From Bacillota bacterium (lineage in GTDB: Bacteria > Bacillota > Clostridia > Christensenellales > CAG-138), in contig JAEYCM010000051.1 in NCBI GenBank assembly GCA_023455425.1, forward strand, positions 1 through 64,000: 64,000 nt of DNA. The letters are read 5' to 3'. Shown in pieces: positions 50,923-60,614 of the stretch. Below the pieces are notes generated by a model. The model was not told where the DNA came from. It made no database searches and worked only from the letters and a program-made list of their open reading frames with translations. The number at the start of each line of letters is the position of its first letter. Positions within the stretch are counted from its first letter, which is position 1. Position numbers and translations under genes: made by a program.

Positions 50923-53900
50923 ATGGTCTGCCGCGTTTATGTGGAAAAAAAGAACACGTTTGCCGCGGAGGCGGAAGCGCTGTTCACGGATATCCGTTCG
51001 TTTCTGCGCATAGAAGGATTGGAGCAGCTTCGCATACTGAACCGGTACGACGTGGAGGGTATTTCGGGAGGCTTATTTGCGCAATGCAAGACCACCGTGT
51101 TTTCGGAACCGCAGACGGACGACTGCATGGATACACTGCCGCAGGATGTGTTTTCCGGATGCTGTACCGCGTTTGCGGTGGAATACTTGCCGGGTCAGTT
51201 TGACCAAAGGGCGGATTCCGCCGCGCAATGCATCCAGCTCATTTCCATGGGAGAGCGCCCGCTGGTGCGTACCGCAAAAATCTACCTGCTCTACGGAAAC
51301 ATCACGAAGGCGGGGCTTGCCGCGATCAAAAGGCATGTCATCAACCCTGTGGAAAGCAGGGAAGCGTCATTAGAACAGGTTGACACGCTGAAGGTAAGCG
51401 CAGCGGAACACGAAGCGCCACCGATTTTAAATGGTTTTTGCAAGCTCAATGAAGGTGAACTTGCCGCGTTTATTAAGGAATACGGCCTTGCGATGGACGC
51501 CGACGATCTCCGTTTTTGTCAGGAGTATTTTAGAGAAGAACACCGGAACCCCACGCTGACCGAGCTTCGCGCCATCGATACCTACTGGTCCGATCATTGC
51601 AGGCATACGACGTTTTTGACGCAGCTAAGCGAGGTTACGTTTGAGCATAGGGATGCGCAAACGGCTTATGAACGTTATCTGAAGCTGCGGGAAATGCTGC
51701 AAATCAAAAAGCCTGTGACTTTGATGGATCTTGCGACCATCGCAAAGAAGGCGTTAAAGGCGGAAGGAAAGCTTATTAACCTTGACGAATCGGAAGAAAT
51801 CAACGCCTGTACCGTCAAAGTCAAGGCGGATGTGGGCGGCAAAGAGGAAGACTGGCTGCTGCTCTTTAAAAACGAAACGCACAACCACCCGACAGAGATT
51901 GAGCCCTTCGGCGGAGCCGCCACCTGCATTGGTGGCGCGATCCGGGACCCGCTTTCCGGCCGGGCTTACGTATATCAGGCCATGCGCATCACGGGCGCTG
52001 CCGATCCACTGGCCCCGGTGGAAGAAACCCTTCCCGGCAAGCTGGCCCAGCGTAAGCTTGTTACGACGGCGGCTGCGGGCTACAGCTCGTACGGAAACCA
52101 GATCGGCCTTGCAACTGGTATTGTGGAGGAACTCTATCATCCCGGCTATGCGGCAAAGCATATGGAACTGGGCGCTGTCATCGGCGCTGCTCCCGCAAAA
52201 AACGTGCGTCGGGAACCGCCCAAGCCCGGCGACGTCGTACTGCTTTTAGGCGGGCGCACAGGGCGCGACGGCTGCGGTGGGGCCACGGGTTCGTCTAAGG
52301 CCCACAACGCACAGTCTCTGGAACTGTGCGGCGCGGAGGTGCAAAAGGGCAACGCGCCGGAGGAACGCAAACTCCAGCGCCTGTTCCGCAATCCGGAGGC
52401 GGCGCGGTTGATTAAGCGCTGCAACGATTTCGGCGCGGGCGGCGTATCCGTGGCGGTCGGCGAGCTGGCGGACGGGCTGATTATCGATCTTGACGCCGTG
52501 CCGGAAAAATATAAAGGCTTGTCCGCGACGGAGCTTGCAATCAGCGAATCGCAGGAACGCATGGCTGTAGTTCTGGATCCAAAGGATAAGGACGCGTTCT
52601 TTCACCTGGCCGCGGAGGAAAATCTGGAGGCTACAGAGATTGCCGTCGTGACCGAAGAAAAGCGGCTCATCATGCGGCATCGGGGACAGACGGTAGTGGA
52701 CCTTTCCCGCGCGTTCTTAAATGTAAATGGCGCGCCCAAGCGGGCAGACGCGCATGTTTCTCCCGCCAAGCCGCTTCAGCGTTTTCCTTGGGAACAGGGA
52801 GGATATCGGGAGCGGTTATCTGCGCTTGTCAGCGATCTCAATTTTTGTTCCCACCAGGGTTTGGCGGAGCGGTTTGATTCCACCATCGGTGCGGGCACGG
52901 TATTGATGCCCTTTGGTGGCGCGCGGCAAAAAACGCCCGCGCAGGCCATGGCGGCGCTGCTCCCCGTACAGCATGGGAACACCCGCGCCTGCTCCGTGAT
53001 GGCCTACGGGTATGATCCGTATATGAGCGAGGTCGATCCATATTCCGGCGCGTATCTTGCCGTCGTCCATTCTCTAGCAAAACTTGTAGCGACAGGAGCA
53101 AACGCGGAGGGCGCGTACCTGACGCTGCAGGAATACTTCCCGCGCTTGGGAAACGATAGAAGCCGCTGGGGACTGCCGCTCGCGGCGCTGTTAGGCGCGG
53201 TGGATGCGCAGCTTGATTTTGGGTGCGCAGCCATCGGTGGAAAGGATTCCATGAGCGGCAGTTTTGAAGGACTGGACGTCCCGCCCACACTCGTTTCGTT
53301 TGCGGTTTCTATGGCGGACGCAAAAACGATCCTCTCCCCGGAATATAAGCATACCGGAGCGCATGTTGCCTTATTCGCGCCAAAATACCGTGAAAACGGC
53401 CTGCCGGAAGCGGGAAGCATGAAGGAAACGTTCAGGCAGATCCATGCTTTGGTACAAAGCAAACAGGCAACGGCAATCTATACGCTCGGACGCGGCGGCA
53501 TTGCGGAAGCGGTCTTCAAAATGGGCCTTGGTAATTGCATCGGCGTGCGGTTTGCGGATACGGTCACGCCGGATCTGCTGTTTTCCCCGCGCTTTGGCGC
53601 GTTTGTGGTGGAGCTAAAAGAAAACGTCATAGCAGGAACCCCGCTTGGCACAACGCAGGAAGCGTATAAATGGACGTTTGCCGATGAGGAAATTGCACTC
53701 GATGAAATGGAGCGCATCTATCAAAATAAGCTTACGCTTGTGTATCCTATACAGCCCAATAACGTGGGCAGAGTTTCCGTCCCGGCGTATTCCTGTCCTG
53801 GAGCACCGGTAAAACGCTCCGGCGCTTCCATTGCAAAGCCGCGTGTCCTCATCCCGGTATTTCCCGGTACAAATTGTGAATACGATACGGAGGCGGCGTT

Positions 53901-54636
53901 CCTGCGGGCGGGTGCAAAACCAGAGCTGTTCCTGATTAAAAATCTGACCCCACGGCAAGTGGAGCAATCCGTACAATATTTTGCGGACGCGCTCCATAAC
54001 AGCCAGATCCTGTTTCTGCCCGGCGGATTTTCCGGCGGGGACGAGCCGGACGGTTCCGGTAAATTCATCACCGCGTTTTTACGAAATCCACGTATCCGGG
54101 AAGAAATCTTACGCATGCTCGAAGAGCGGGACGGTTTGATCGGCGGCATCTGCAACGGCTTTCAGGCGCTCATCAAGCTTGGTCTTGTACCGTTTGGAGA
54201 AATTCGTGATATGGACGAAAGCTGCCCCACATTGACATTCAATACAATCGGGCGTCATCAATCCCGCATTGTCCGCACGCGCATTTGCGCCCACGCTTCC
54301 CCCTGGCTGATGCATACGGAGGTGGGGGAGGTCTACGCTGCCCCCGTTTCCCACGGGGAAGGGCGCTTTTTATGCCCGCAGCCGTTGTTTGACATGCTGG
54401 CGGAGAACGGGCAGCTTGTGACGCAGTATGTGGATGAAGCAGGATCGCCCACCATGGATATCGGTTCTAACCCCAACGGATCAATGGGCGCAGTGGAGGG
54501 CGCCGTCTCGCCAAATGGACGGGTATTGGGCAAAATGGCCCATAGCGAACGGATAGGCCCATACCTCTATCAAAATGTGCCGGGTAATTACGATATGCCG
54601 CTCTTCAGGGGCGCCGTGGATTATTTCAGGCTGTAA
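50923..54636 (+). CDS. purL: FGAM synthase, single-chain type (PurL with glutaminase domain)
   Basis: 1237 residues combining what are PurS, PurL and PurQ in Bacillus. N-terminal PurS-like domain (about 1-150), linker and AIR-synthase-like halves (DTYWSDHCRHTTF, FKNETHNHPTEIEPFGGAATCIGG, FGCAAIGGKDSMSG), then a class I glutaminase (PRVLIPVFPGTNCEYD, GGFSGGDEPDGSG, nucleophile in GGICNGFQALIKLG, His/Glu in SHGEGRF). It is the long clostridial form. Last gene of the operon; starts 1 nt after the purD stop. Confidence 0.96.
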   Translation: MVCRVYVEKKNTFAAEAEALFTDIRSFLRIEGLEQLRILNRYDVEGISGGLFAQCKTTVFSEPQTDDCMDTLPQDVFSGCCTAFAVEYLPGQFDQRADSAAQCIQLISMGERPLVRTAKIYLLYGNITKAGLAAIKRHVINPVESREASLEQVDTLKVSAAEHEAPPILNGFCKLNEGELAAFIKEYGLAMDADDLRFCQEYFREEHRNPTLTELRAIDTYWSDHCRHTTFLTQLSEVTFEHRDAQTAYERYLKLREMLQIKKPVTLMDLATIAKKALKAEGKLINLDESEEINACTVKVKADVGGKEEDWLLLFKNETHNHPTEIEPFGGAATCIGGAIRDPLSGRAYVYQAMRITGAADPLAPVEETLPGKLAQRKLVTTAAAGYSSYGNQIGLATGIVEELYHPGYAAKHMELGAVIGAAPAKNVRREPPKPGDVVLLLGGRTGRDGCGGATGSSKAHNAQSLELCGAEVQKGNAPEERKLQRLFRNPEAARLIKRCNDFGAGGVSVAVGELADGLIIDLDAVPEKYKGLSATELAISESQERMAVVLDPKDKDAFFHLAAEENLEATEIAVVTEEKRLIMRHRGQTVVDLSRAFLNVNGAPKRADAHVSPAKPLQRFPWEQGGYRERLSALVSDLNFCSHQGLAERFDSTIGAGTVLMPFGGARQKTPAQAMAALLPVQHGNTRACSVMAYGYDPYMSEVDPYSGAYLAVVHSLAKLVATGANAEGAYLTLQEYFPRLGNDRSRWGLPLAALLGAVDAQLDFGCAAIGGKDSMSGSFEGLDVPPTLVSFAVSMADAKTILSPEYKHTGAHVALFAPKYRENGLPEAGSMKETFRQIHALVQSKQATAIYTLGRGGIAEAVFKMGLGNCIGVRFADTVTPDLLFSPRFGAFVVELKENVIAGTPLGTTQEAYKWTFADEEIALDEMERIYQNKLTLVYPIQPNNVGRVSVPAYSCPGAPVKRSGASIAKPRVLIPVFPGTNCEYDTEAAFLRAGAKPELFLIKNLTPRQVEQSVQYFADALHNSQILFLPGGFSGGDEPDGSGKFITAFLRNPRIREEILRMLEERDGLIGGICNGFQALIKLGLVPFGEIRDMDESCPTLTFNTIGRHQSRIVRTRICAHASPWLMHTEVGEVYAAPVSHGEGRFLCPQPLFDMLAENGQLVTQYVDEAGSPTMDIGSNPNGSMGAVEGAVSPNGRVLGKMAHSERIGPYLYQNVPGNYDMPLFRGAVDYFRL

Positions 54637-54668
54637 CCACATCAGGTAAAATTTGGTTTGTTTTCGGC

Positions 54669-54697
54669 TTGTATGGCTTACCGCATTCCGCTATACT
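54669..54697 (+). promoter_or_regulatory. Candidate promoter of a small RNA
   Basis: TTGTAT (54669-54674) and TATACT (54692-54697) with exactly 17 nt between. It lies in the gap behind purL and points at the structured segment ending in the terminator at 54780. Confidence 0.55.
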
Positions 54698-54703
54698 GGT
54701 AGC

Positions 54704-54817
54704 AAAATGACAAAGATAACTGTTCCGCTCAATGGCGAACGGAATGGCTGACCTTGCGGGATCACCACAGGGCGGTCAAACAGCGCCTCATTTCTTCTCA
54801 TGAGGCGCTGTGTTTTT
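54704..54817 (+). ncRNA. Candidate structured small RNA (about 110 nt)
   Basis: Between the promoter-like pair at 54669-54697 and the terminator at 54780-54817 lie two further hairpins: TTCCG ... CGGAA around 54723-54744 and TGACC ... GGTCA around 54749-54778, the second closing a smaller CCTTG/CAGGG helix. There is no convincing gene (only a 14-codon frame). It may be a stand-alone RNA, or a 5' leader for the regulator gene beyond 55074. I could not match it to a known family. Confidence 0.4.
54780..54817 (+). terminator. Intrinsic terminator
   Basis: A 12-bp stem, ACAGCGCCTCAT (54780-54791) with ATGAGGCGCTGT (54800-54811), is followed by GTTTTTTGG. It ends the candidate small RNA and would also catch read-through from purL. 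Confidence 0.9.
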
Positions 54818-54964
54818 TGGTCGTCATTTATTTTAATGAGGCGCATGCGCTTGTTTCCGCTTAAACGTCTTCCCGGGTTTGGACGTCGCGGTTCAGGCCC
54901 ATTTGTGCTATATTGTTTACAAGAAATGGCGCTTATAAGCCTTTCCTCATCTGATGTAAAGAGA

Positions 54965-54993
54965 TTGAATTTACATAGGCCAATCAGTATAAT
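54965..54993 (+). promoter_or_regulatory. Sigma-A promoter of the LuxR-type regulator
   Basis: TTGAAT (54965-54970) and a perfect TATAAT (54988-54993) with 17 nt between. Transcription would start near 55000, about 75 nt before the first good ATG. The rest of 54818-54964 shows nothing I can name. Confidence 0.7.
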
Positions 54994-55073
54994 GGAAACC
55001 AGTTAACCATGTTTTTTTCCTGACAAAACAATATATAAAAACGGGCTGCCTAAGGCAGAAGGATGAGTGTGCG

Positions 55074-55183
55074 ATGGAAACGAAGCTACTTGAAAAAAAG
55101 CAGCCAGCATTGAGCACGAAGGCAGCCGGGCCGCCAATCTCAAGGCGTTTCGTAAAAGCAGCCTCCCGTATTTTTGGATCTGG
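55074..55183 (+). other. Frameshifted N-terminal extension with A7G slippery run
   Basis: An ATG at 55074 with AAGGA about 10 nt upstream opens METKLLEKKQ in a frame that ends at a TAG within about 43 codons. A run of seven A and a G (55093-55100, read A AAA AAG) follows codon 6. A -1 shift there continues directly into the frame of the regulator at 55184 and adds about 36 residues, including FRKSSLPYFWIW at the start of its first membrane helix. It could be a programmed frameshift, a phase-variable tract, a mutation or a sequencing error. Confidence 0.5.
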
Positions 55184-56515
55184 ATGTTTTATTATGCCTG
55201 GGTAGTGGCGTTTTCCACCTGGTGGACGGCGACGCCCGCAACAGAGAGCGTGTTCGGAGAACAGATCCGGAGCATGATGCATATCATAAACTTATTGTCT
55301 TCCGCGGTCTGCGTATTTCTTATTCGAAAGGAAAAATCAGTTAATGTCGGGCGTATCGGCGCGATCCTGCTTGTTGCGGGCATGATTGCGCTCCTGGTTA
55401 TAAAAGCGCCGGCCGTACAGCTTGTCTGCACCATATTGATTGCTGTCTGCATGGGCGTTGTAAACATCAGCATTCTGTCTCCCTATGTGTTTGTGCTCAA
55501 TAATACCGAAAAACTCTATGCGATGCTGTTTAGCAATGTGCTGATCTGCGGCGTGGGCCTGCTGATGGAAAGCGCATTCTGGCGGACGCTTTCCCAAACG
55601 CAAGGGTTGATCGTCTCCTTTGCGATGCTGCTTACAGGGCTTTTGGGCATTGTGTTCTTCCGGCAGTATACGGTAACCGAGAAAGCGGAAGAAAACGCGG
55701 CGGGCGCGGCCATATTCCATCCCAAGCTGTATATCACGATATTTATCAGCTGTGTGTTTGCCATACTCTTTAAAGGCGTGGGCAAGGGGATATTCAACCT
55801 TGCCATACCGGGTACGCCGTACCCTATTTCCATTTGGTACCATGTTGGGGGTCTCCTTGGCGTGGGCATTTACCTCTTGGTGTTTGCCAAAGTAAAAAAG
55901 AGCATGCATGTGGTCGTCAATTTTTCATTCTGCCTGCTGTCGTTAGGGCTTTTATGTGCCGCTTTGGCGGAACAGAAGCCGTTTTTTGAGGTTATATTTG
56001 CTCTGTTTTTGGGCGCGGGCAACAGTATGGGCGTCGTCACTATGTACTACATGCTGGGCGTTGTGGGCAAGAAATTCCATTCCATCAAATATATCCAGCG
56101 CTCCATTGTGTTTGTGGGTATCTGCGGAGGGGTCGCAGGGGTTATCGCCGGGAACTTGATTGTAAGCATGCGGGAAGCGACCATTGCGGCCTCGGTCATC
56201 GTTTCCACCGTCATGATGCTGCTGGTCACGTTCTATCCGCTGATGCTCAACGATCATTTCAAAAGCTGGACACAGGATGCGGAAAAATCGGAAATCGACA
56301 ACGAGCAGTTGTTCCTCTTTAAGAAATACAAACTGAGCAAGCGCGAAACGGATGTGTGCAAGCTGCTGCTTCAGGGCTATACCATGCGGCAAATTTCGGG
56401 CATTTTATCTTTGGCGTACCCGACTGTTAATACCTATTGCACGTCCATGTACCGGAAACTCAGCATCAACAGCCGCACGGAACTGCTGGTGATGTTCAAG
56501 GACTATATGAGCTAA
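55184..56515 (+). CDS. Polytopic membrane protein with C-terminal LuxR HTH
   Basis: From ATG 55184 the frame gives 443 residues; the true N-terminus probably lies at 55074 (see the slippery run). About 10-12 hydrophobic segments (MFYYAWVVAFSTWW through VIVSTVMMLLVTFYPLML) resemble an MFS-like domain, followed by a LuxR-type helix-turn-helix at the C-terminus: YKLSKRETDVCKLLLQGYTMRQISGILSLAYPTVNTY and YRKLSINSRTELL. The combination fits membrane-bound one-component regulators that sense a ligand through the transporter-like part. No ribosome binding site precedes ATG 55184. Target unknown; no neighbouring gene is obviously controlled. Confidence 0.8.
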   Translation: MFYYAWVVAFSTWWTATPATESVFGEQIRSMMHIINLLSSAVCVFLIRKEKSVNVGRIGAILLVAGMIALLVIKAPAVQLVCTILIAVCMGVVNISILSPYVFVLNNTEKLYAMLFSNVLICGVGLLMESAFWRTLSQTQGLIVSFAMLLTGLLGIVFFRQYTVTEKAEENAAGAAIFHPKLYITIFISCVFAILFKGVGKGIFNLAIPGTPYPISIWYHVGGLLGVGIYLLVFAKVKKSMHVVVNFSFCLLSLGLLCAALAEQKPFFEVIFALFLGAGNSMGVVTMYYMLGVVGKKFHSIKYIQRSIVFVGICGGVAGVIAGNLIVSMREATIAASVIVSTVMMLLVTFYPLMLNDHFKSWTQDAEKSEIDNEQLFLFKKYKLSKRETDVCKLLLQGYTMRQISGILSLAYPTVNTYCTSMYRKLSINSRTELLVMFKDYMS

Positions 56516-56530
56516 GTTTTACTCGACAAG

Positions 56531-56553
56531 AAAGCGGCGTGACGCCGCTTTTT
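56531..56553. terminator. Bidirectional terminator between convergent genes
   Basis: AAAGCGGCG-TGA-CGCCGCTTTTT; the A and T runs on either side make it usable by the regulator gene (+) and the polyamine operon (-). Confidence 0.88.
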
Positions 56554-56554
56554 C

Positions 56555-57687
56555 TTATGATAACCTATTCTTAAAATCTTCGTATCCGAATTGCCGGACG
56601 GTTTCAAACGAGCCGTCCTGTTTTTTTAGCACGATATCGGGCAAACGCATACCGTTGAACGTATTGTTCTTTACCATGGAATAAATCGCCATATCACAGA
56701 ATACCAGTTTGTCGCCTGCTTTAAGCGGCGCGTCAAACGAATAATCGCCGATAACGTCTCCGGCCAAGCAGGTAGGCCCGCCCAAACGGAAGGTGTGCCT
56801 CTTTTCATTCGGCTTACCCGCTCCTATGATATTGGGACGGTAGGGCATTTCGATCACGTCCGGCATATGGCAGGAGGCGGAAGTATCGAGTATGGCGATA
56901 TCCATGCCGTTATAGAGCGTATCGAGCACCGTGGAGACTAAAAATCCGGCGTTGAGCGCAACGGCTTCGCCCGGCTCCAGATATACCTCCGCCCCATAGG
57001 TTTCCCGCAGGCGGATGATAGTGCTTACAAGCAGCTCGACATCGTAGTCCTCTCGCGTAATATGGTGCCCGCCGCCGAGATTGAGCCACTTCATGCTATG
57101 AAGATATTCGCCAAAGTCCCGTTCAAAGCAGGTAAGCGTTGCGACCAGCGCGTCCGAATTCTGCTCACACAGAGTGTGGAAGTGCAATCCTTCAATCCCT
57201 GCGATCTTGTCCGGCTGAAACTGCTCCTTTGTGACGCCAAGGCGCGAACAGGGGGCGCAGGGGTCGTAGATTTCATGCCCCTCCTGCGTGGAGCAGGCGG
57301 GATTGACGCGCAGGCCGCAGGATTTTCCCGCAGCCAACGCGCAATCCTTGTATCTTTCCCACTGCGCAAAGCTGTTGAACAGCACATGGTCGGAAACTTG
57401 GAGTATCTCCGCAAACTCGTTTTCGCGGTAAGCGGGGGAGTAGACGTGTACCTCGCCCGGGAAGTGTTCCCGCCCCAAGCGCGCTTCAAACAGCCCGCTT
57501 GCCGCCGTACCGTAGAGATATTGGGACAGCAGCGGGTATACGCGGAACATCGAGAACGCTTTTTGCGCAAGCAGTATCTTCGCACCACTTCGTTGCTGTA
57601 CGTCCGCGAGTATGGAGAGGTTTTTGATTAAAAGCGCTTCGTCAACCACATAGCAGGGGGTGGGGAGCGCATCAAATCCCGCCTGCA

Positions 57688-57688
<1 letters not shown>
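56555..57688 (-). CDS. nspC: Carboxynorspermidine decarboxylase
   Basis: 377 residues of the alanine-racemase-fold PLP decarboxylases: PTPCYVVDEALL at the N-terminus, the PLP lysine in LLAQKAFSMF (K43), HFHTLCEQNSD, LGGGHHITREDYD and CDMAIYSMVKNNTFNG. It removes CO2 from carboxynorspermidine or carboxyspermidine. The start at 57688 shares its A with the stop of the synthase gene (TAATG), so the pair is translationally coupled. Last gene of the polyamine operon. In this family both nor- and spermidine forms are accepted, so the product depends on the diamine present. Confidence 0.93.
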
Positions 57689-58887
<1,199 letters not shown>

Positions 58888-58914
58888 TTTATTATCCTCC
58901 TAGACTGATTTCGT

Positions 58915-59772
58915 TTATTTGACTGAAAGATGCAACAGCAATTCTCGCAACAGTTTGCAGGCGACGGCGGTGGAAACGCCGCTTGCGTCCAGCATGGGGG
59001 AAAGCTCCACAAGGTCGCAGCCTACGATGTTCGCGCGGTCCGCTACCATGCCTATGGCGCGCAGCAGCTCCAAAAAACTGACGCCGCCGGGTTCCGGCGT
59101 TCCGGTACCGGGGAAGACAGACGGGTCCATCACATCAAGATCTACCGAGAAGTATACGGGCTTGCCGGACAGGCTTTTAAGCGTTTCTTCCAAACCGAAG
59201 AAGCCAAACTTTTGGGTGGTCACATGCTCTTTCCCCCACAGGAATTCCGCCCGCTCGCCGGAACGGATGCCGAACTGGAAGACACGGCCATTGCCCACTA
59301 GCTCCGCGCAGCGCCGCATGACGGTCGCGTGCGAAAGCGTTGCCCCCAAATAGTCTTCCCGAAGGTCGGCGTGCGCATCAAAATGAATGATGTGCAGATC
59401 CGGATATTTGCGCGCCACCGCGCGTACCGCGCCGAGTGTGACCAGATGCTCCCCGCCAATCATCAGCGGAAGCTTGCCGTCTGTCAAAAATGTTTCCGCC
59501 GCACGCTCGATTTCCGCTAACGCTAAGCGCGCGTCGCCAATGCACAGCGTGAGGTCCCCCGCGTCGAATACGGAATAGTCTGTCAGGTCTGCATCCAAAT
59601 ACGGGCTGTAGGTTTCCAAGCCGTAAGATTCCCCACGCATGGCGCGGCTTGCAAAACGCGTGCCGGGCCGGTTGCTGGTGGTGGAGTCAAACGGCGCGCC
59701 GTAGACGACGATAGAAGCATCCTCATAGGACGCGTCGCATCCAAGGTAGGGTTCAATGTTCGATTTCCACAT
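58915..59772 (-). CDS. speB: Agmatinase (ureohydrolase family)
   Basis: 285 residues from the ATG at 59772, with GGAG 10 nt upstream. Manganese ligands are seen in MIGGEHLV, IIHFDAHADLRED and VYFSVDLDVMDPS. The Asp/His spacing and the GAPFDSTTSNRPGTRF opening fit agmatinase rather than arginase. It hydrolyses agmatine to putrescine and urea. Its start overlaps speE by 20 nt. Its presence argues that the decarboxylase in the operon makes agmatine. Confidence 0.92.
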   Translation of the reverse strand: MWKSNIEPYLGCDASYEDASIVVYGAPFDSTTSNRPGTRFASRAMRGESYGLETYSPYLDADLTDYSVFDAGDLTLCIGDARLALAEIERAAETFLTDGKLPLMIGGEHLVTLGAVRAVARKYPDLHIIHFDAHADLREDYLGATLSHATVMRRCAELVGNGRVFQFGIRSGERAEFLWGKEHVTTQKFGFFGLEETLKSLSGKPVYFSVDLDVMDPSVFPGTGTPEPGGVSFLELLRAIGMVADRANIVGCDLVELSPMLDASGVSTAVACKLLRELLLHLSVK

Positions 59773-60613
59773 GCTCTGCAAGCTCCTGTACAAAAGTGGG
59801 CAGCGCGAAGGACGCGCGGTGCAAATTGATGTTGTAATACCGTGTTTTCAGCCCCAGTGCCTTCCATGCGGTGGACTGGAGGTTTTTGACGGGATGCAGC
59901 CCTTTTGACGCAAACCCGAACATCCAGTGCCCGGAAGGGTAAGAGGGGATATGCGCCTGGTAGAGCTTGCACATGGGGAACGTTGCGGCGATCCGCTGGT
60001 GCGCCCGCTGCATGGCCTTTGCGTCGTCCTCATAGAACGGGCTTTCGTTCTGGTTGACCATGATACCGTCCTCACGGAGCGCTTTGTAGCAGTGGCCGTA
60101 GAACTCCCGGGTAAACAGGCCTTCTCCGGGCCCGAACGGGTCGGTGGAATCGACTAAGATCAGGTCGTATTCATCCTCCCGGCTTCGTACAAACCGCAGC
60201 CCGTCCTGCACATGGATGTGGACGCGCGGGTCTTTTAGGCTGCAGGAGATGGAGGGAAGATATTGCTCGCACAGGTCGATCACCCGCCCGTCGATCTCCA
60301 CAAGGTCAATATGCGTGACACTGTCGTATCGGCACAGTTCGCGCACCGCGCCGCCGTCCCCGCCACCGATGACAAGCACGCGTTTTGCCTCCGGGTTGAC
60401 GCCCATGGGCACGTGCACCATCATTTCGTGGTAGATGAATTCATCCTTCTCCGTGCACATCATAAAGCCGTCTAAAGCGAGAAAACGGCCGAACTCTTGG
60501 CTTTCAAATATTTCAATGAGCTGGTAGTCGCTCTGCTCGGAGCAGAGCTGTTTTTCAACCTCTATGGAAAGCCCTACGCGGGGGGTATGCATTTCGGTAA
60601 ATGTCAAATGCAT
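59753..60613 (-). CDS. speE: Spermidine synthase
   Basis: 286 residues. The SAM-type nucleotide loop GGGDGG is at 83-88, FLALDGFMMCTEKDEFIYHEMMVHVPM precedes it, and DLILVDSTDPFGPGEGLF carries the catalytic Asp. It moves aminopropyl from decarboxylated AdoMet to putrescine. Starts 1 nt after the decarboxylase gene; the C-terminus overlaps speB. Confidence 0.96.
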   Translation of the reverse strand: MHLTFTEMHTPRVGLSIEVEKQLCSEQSDYQLIEIFESQEFGRFLALDGFMMCTEKDEFIYHEMMVHVPMGVNPEAKRVLVIGGGDGGAVRELCRYDSVTHIDLVEIDGRVIDLCEQYLPSISCSLKDPRVHIHVQDGLRFVRSREDEYDLILVDSTDPFGPGEGLFTREFYGHCYKALREDGIMVNQNESPFYEDDAKAMQRAHQRIAATFPMCKLYQAHIPSYPSGHWMFGFASKGLHPVKNLQSTAWKALGLKTRYYNINLHRASFALPTFVQELAEHVEIEH

Positions 60614-60614
60614 G

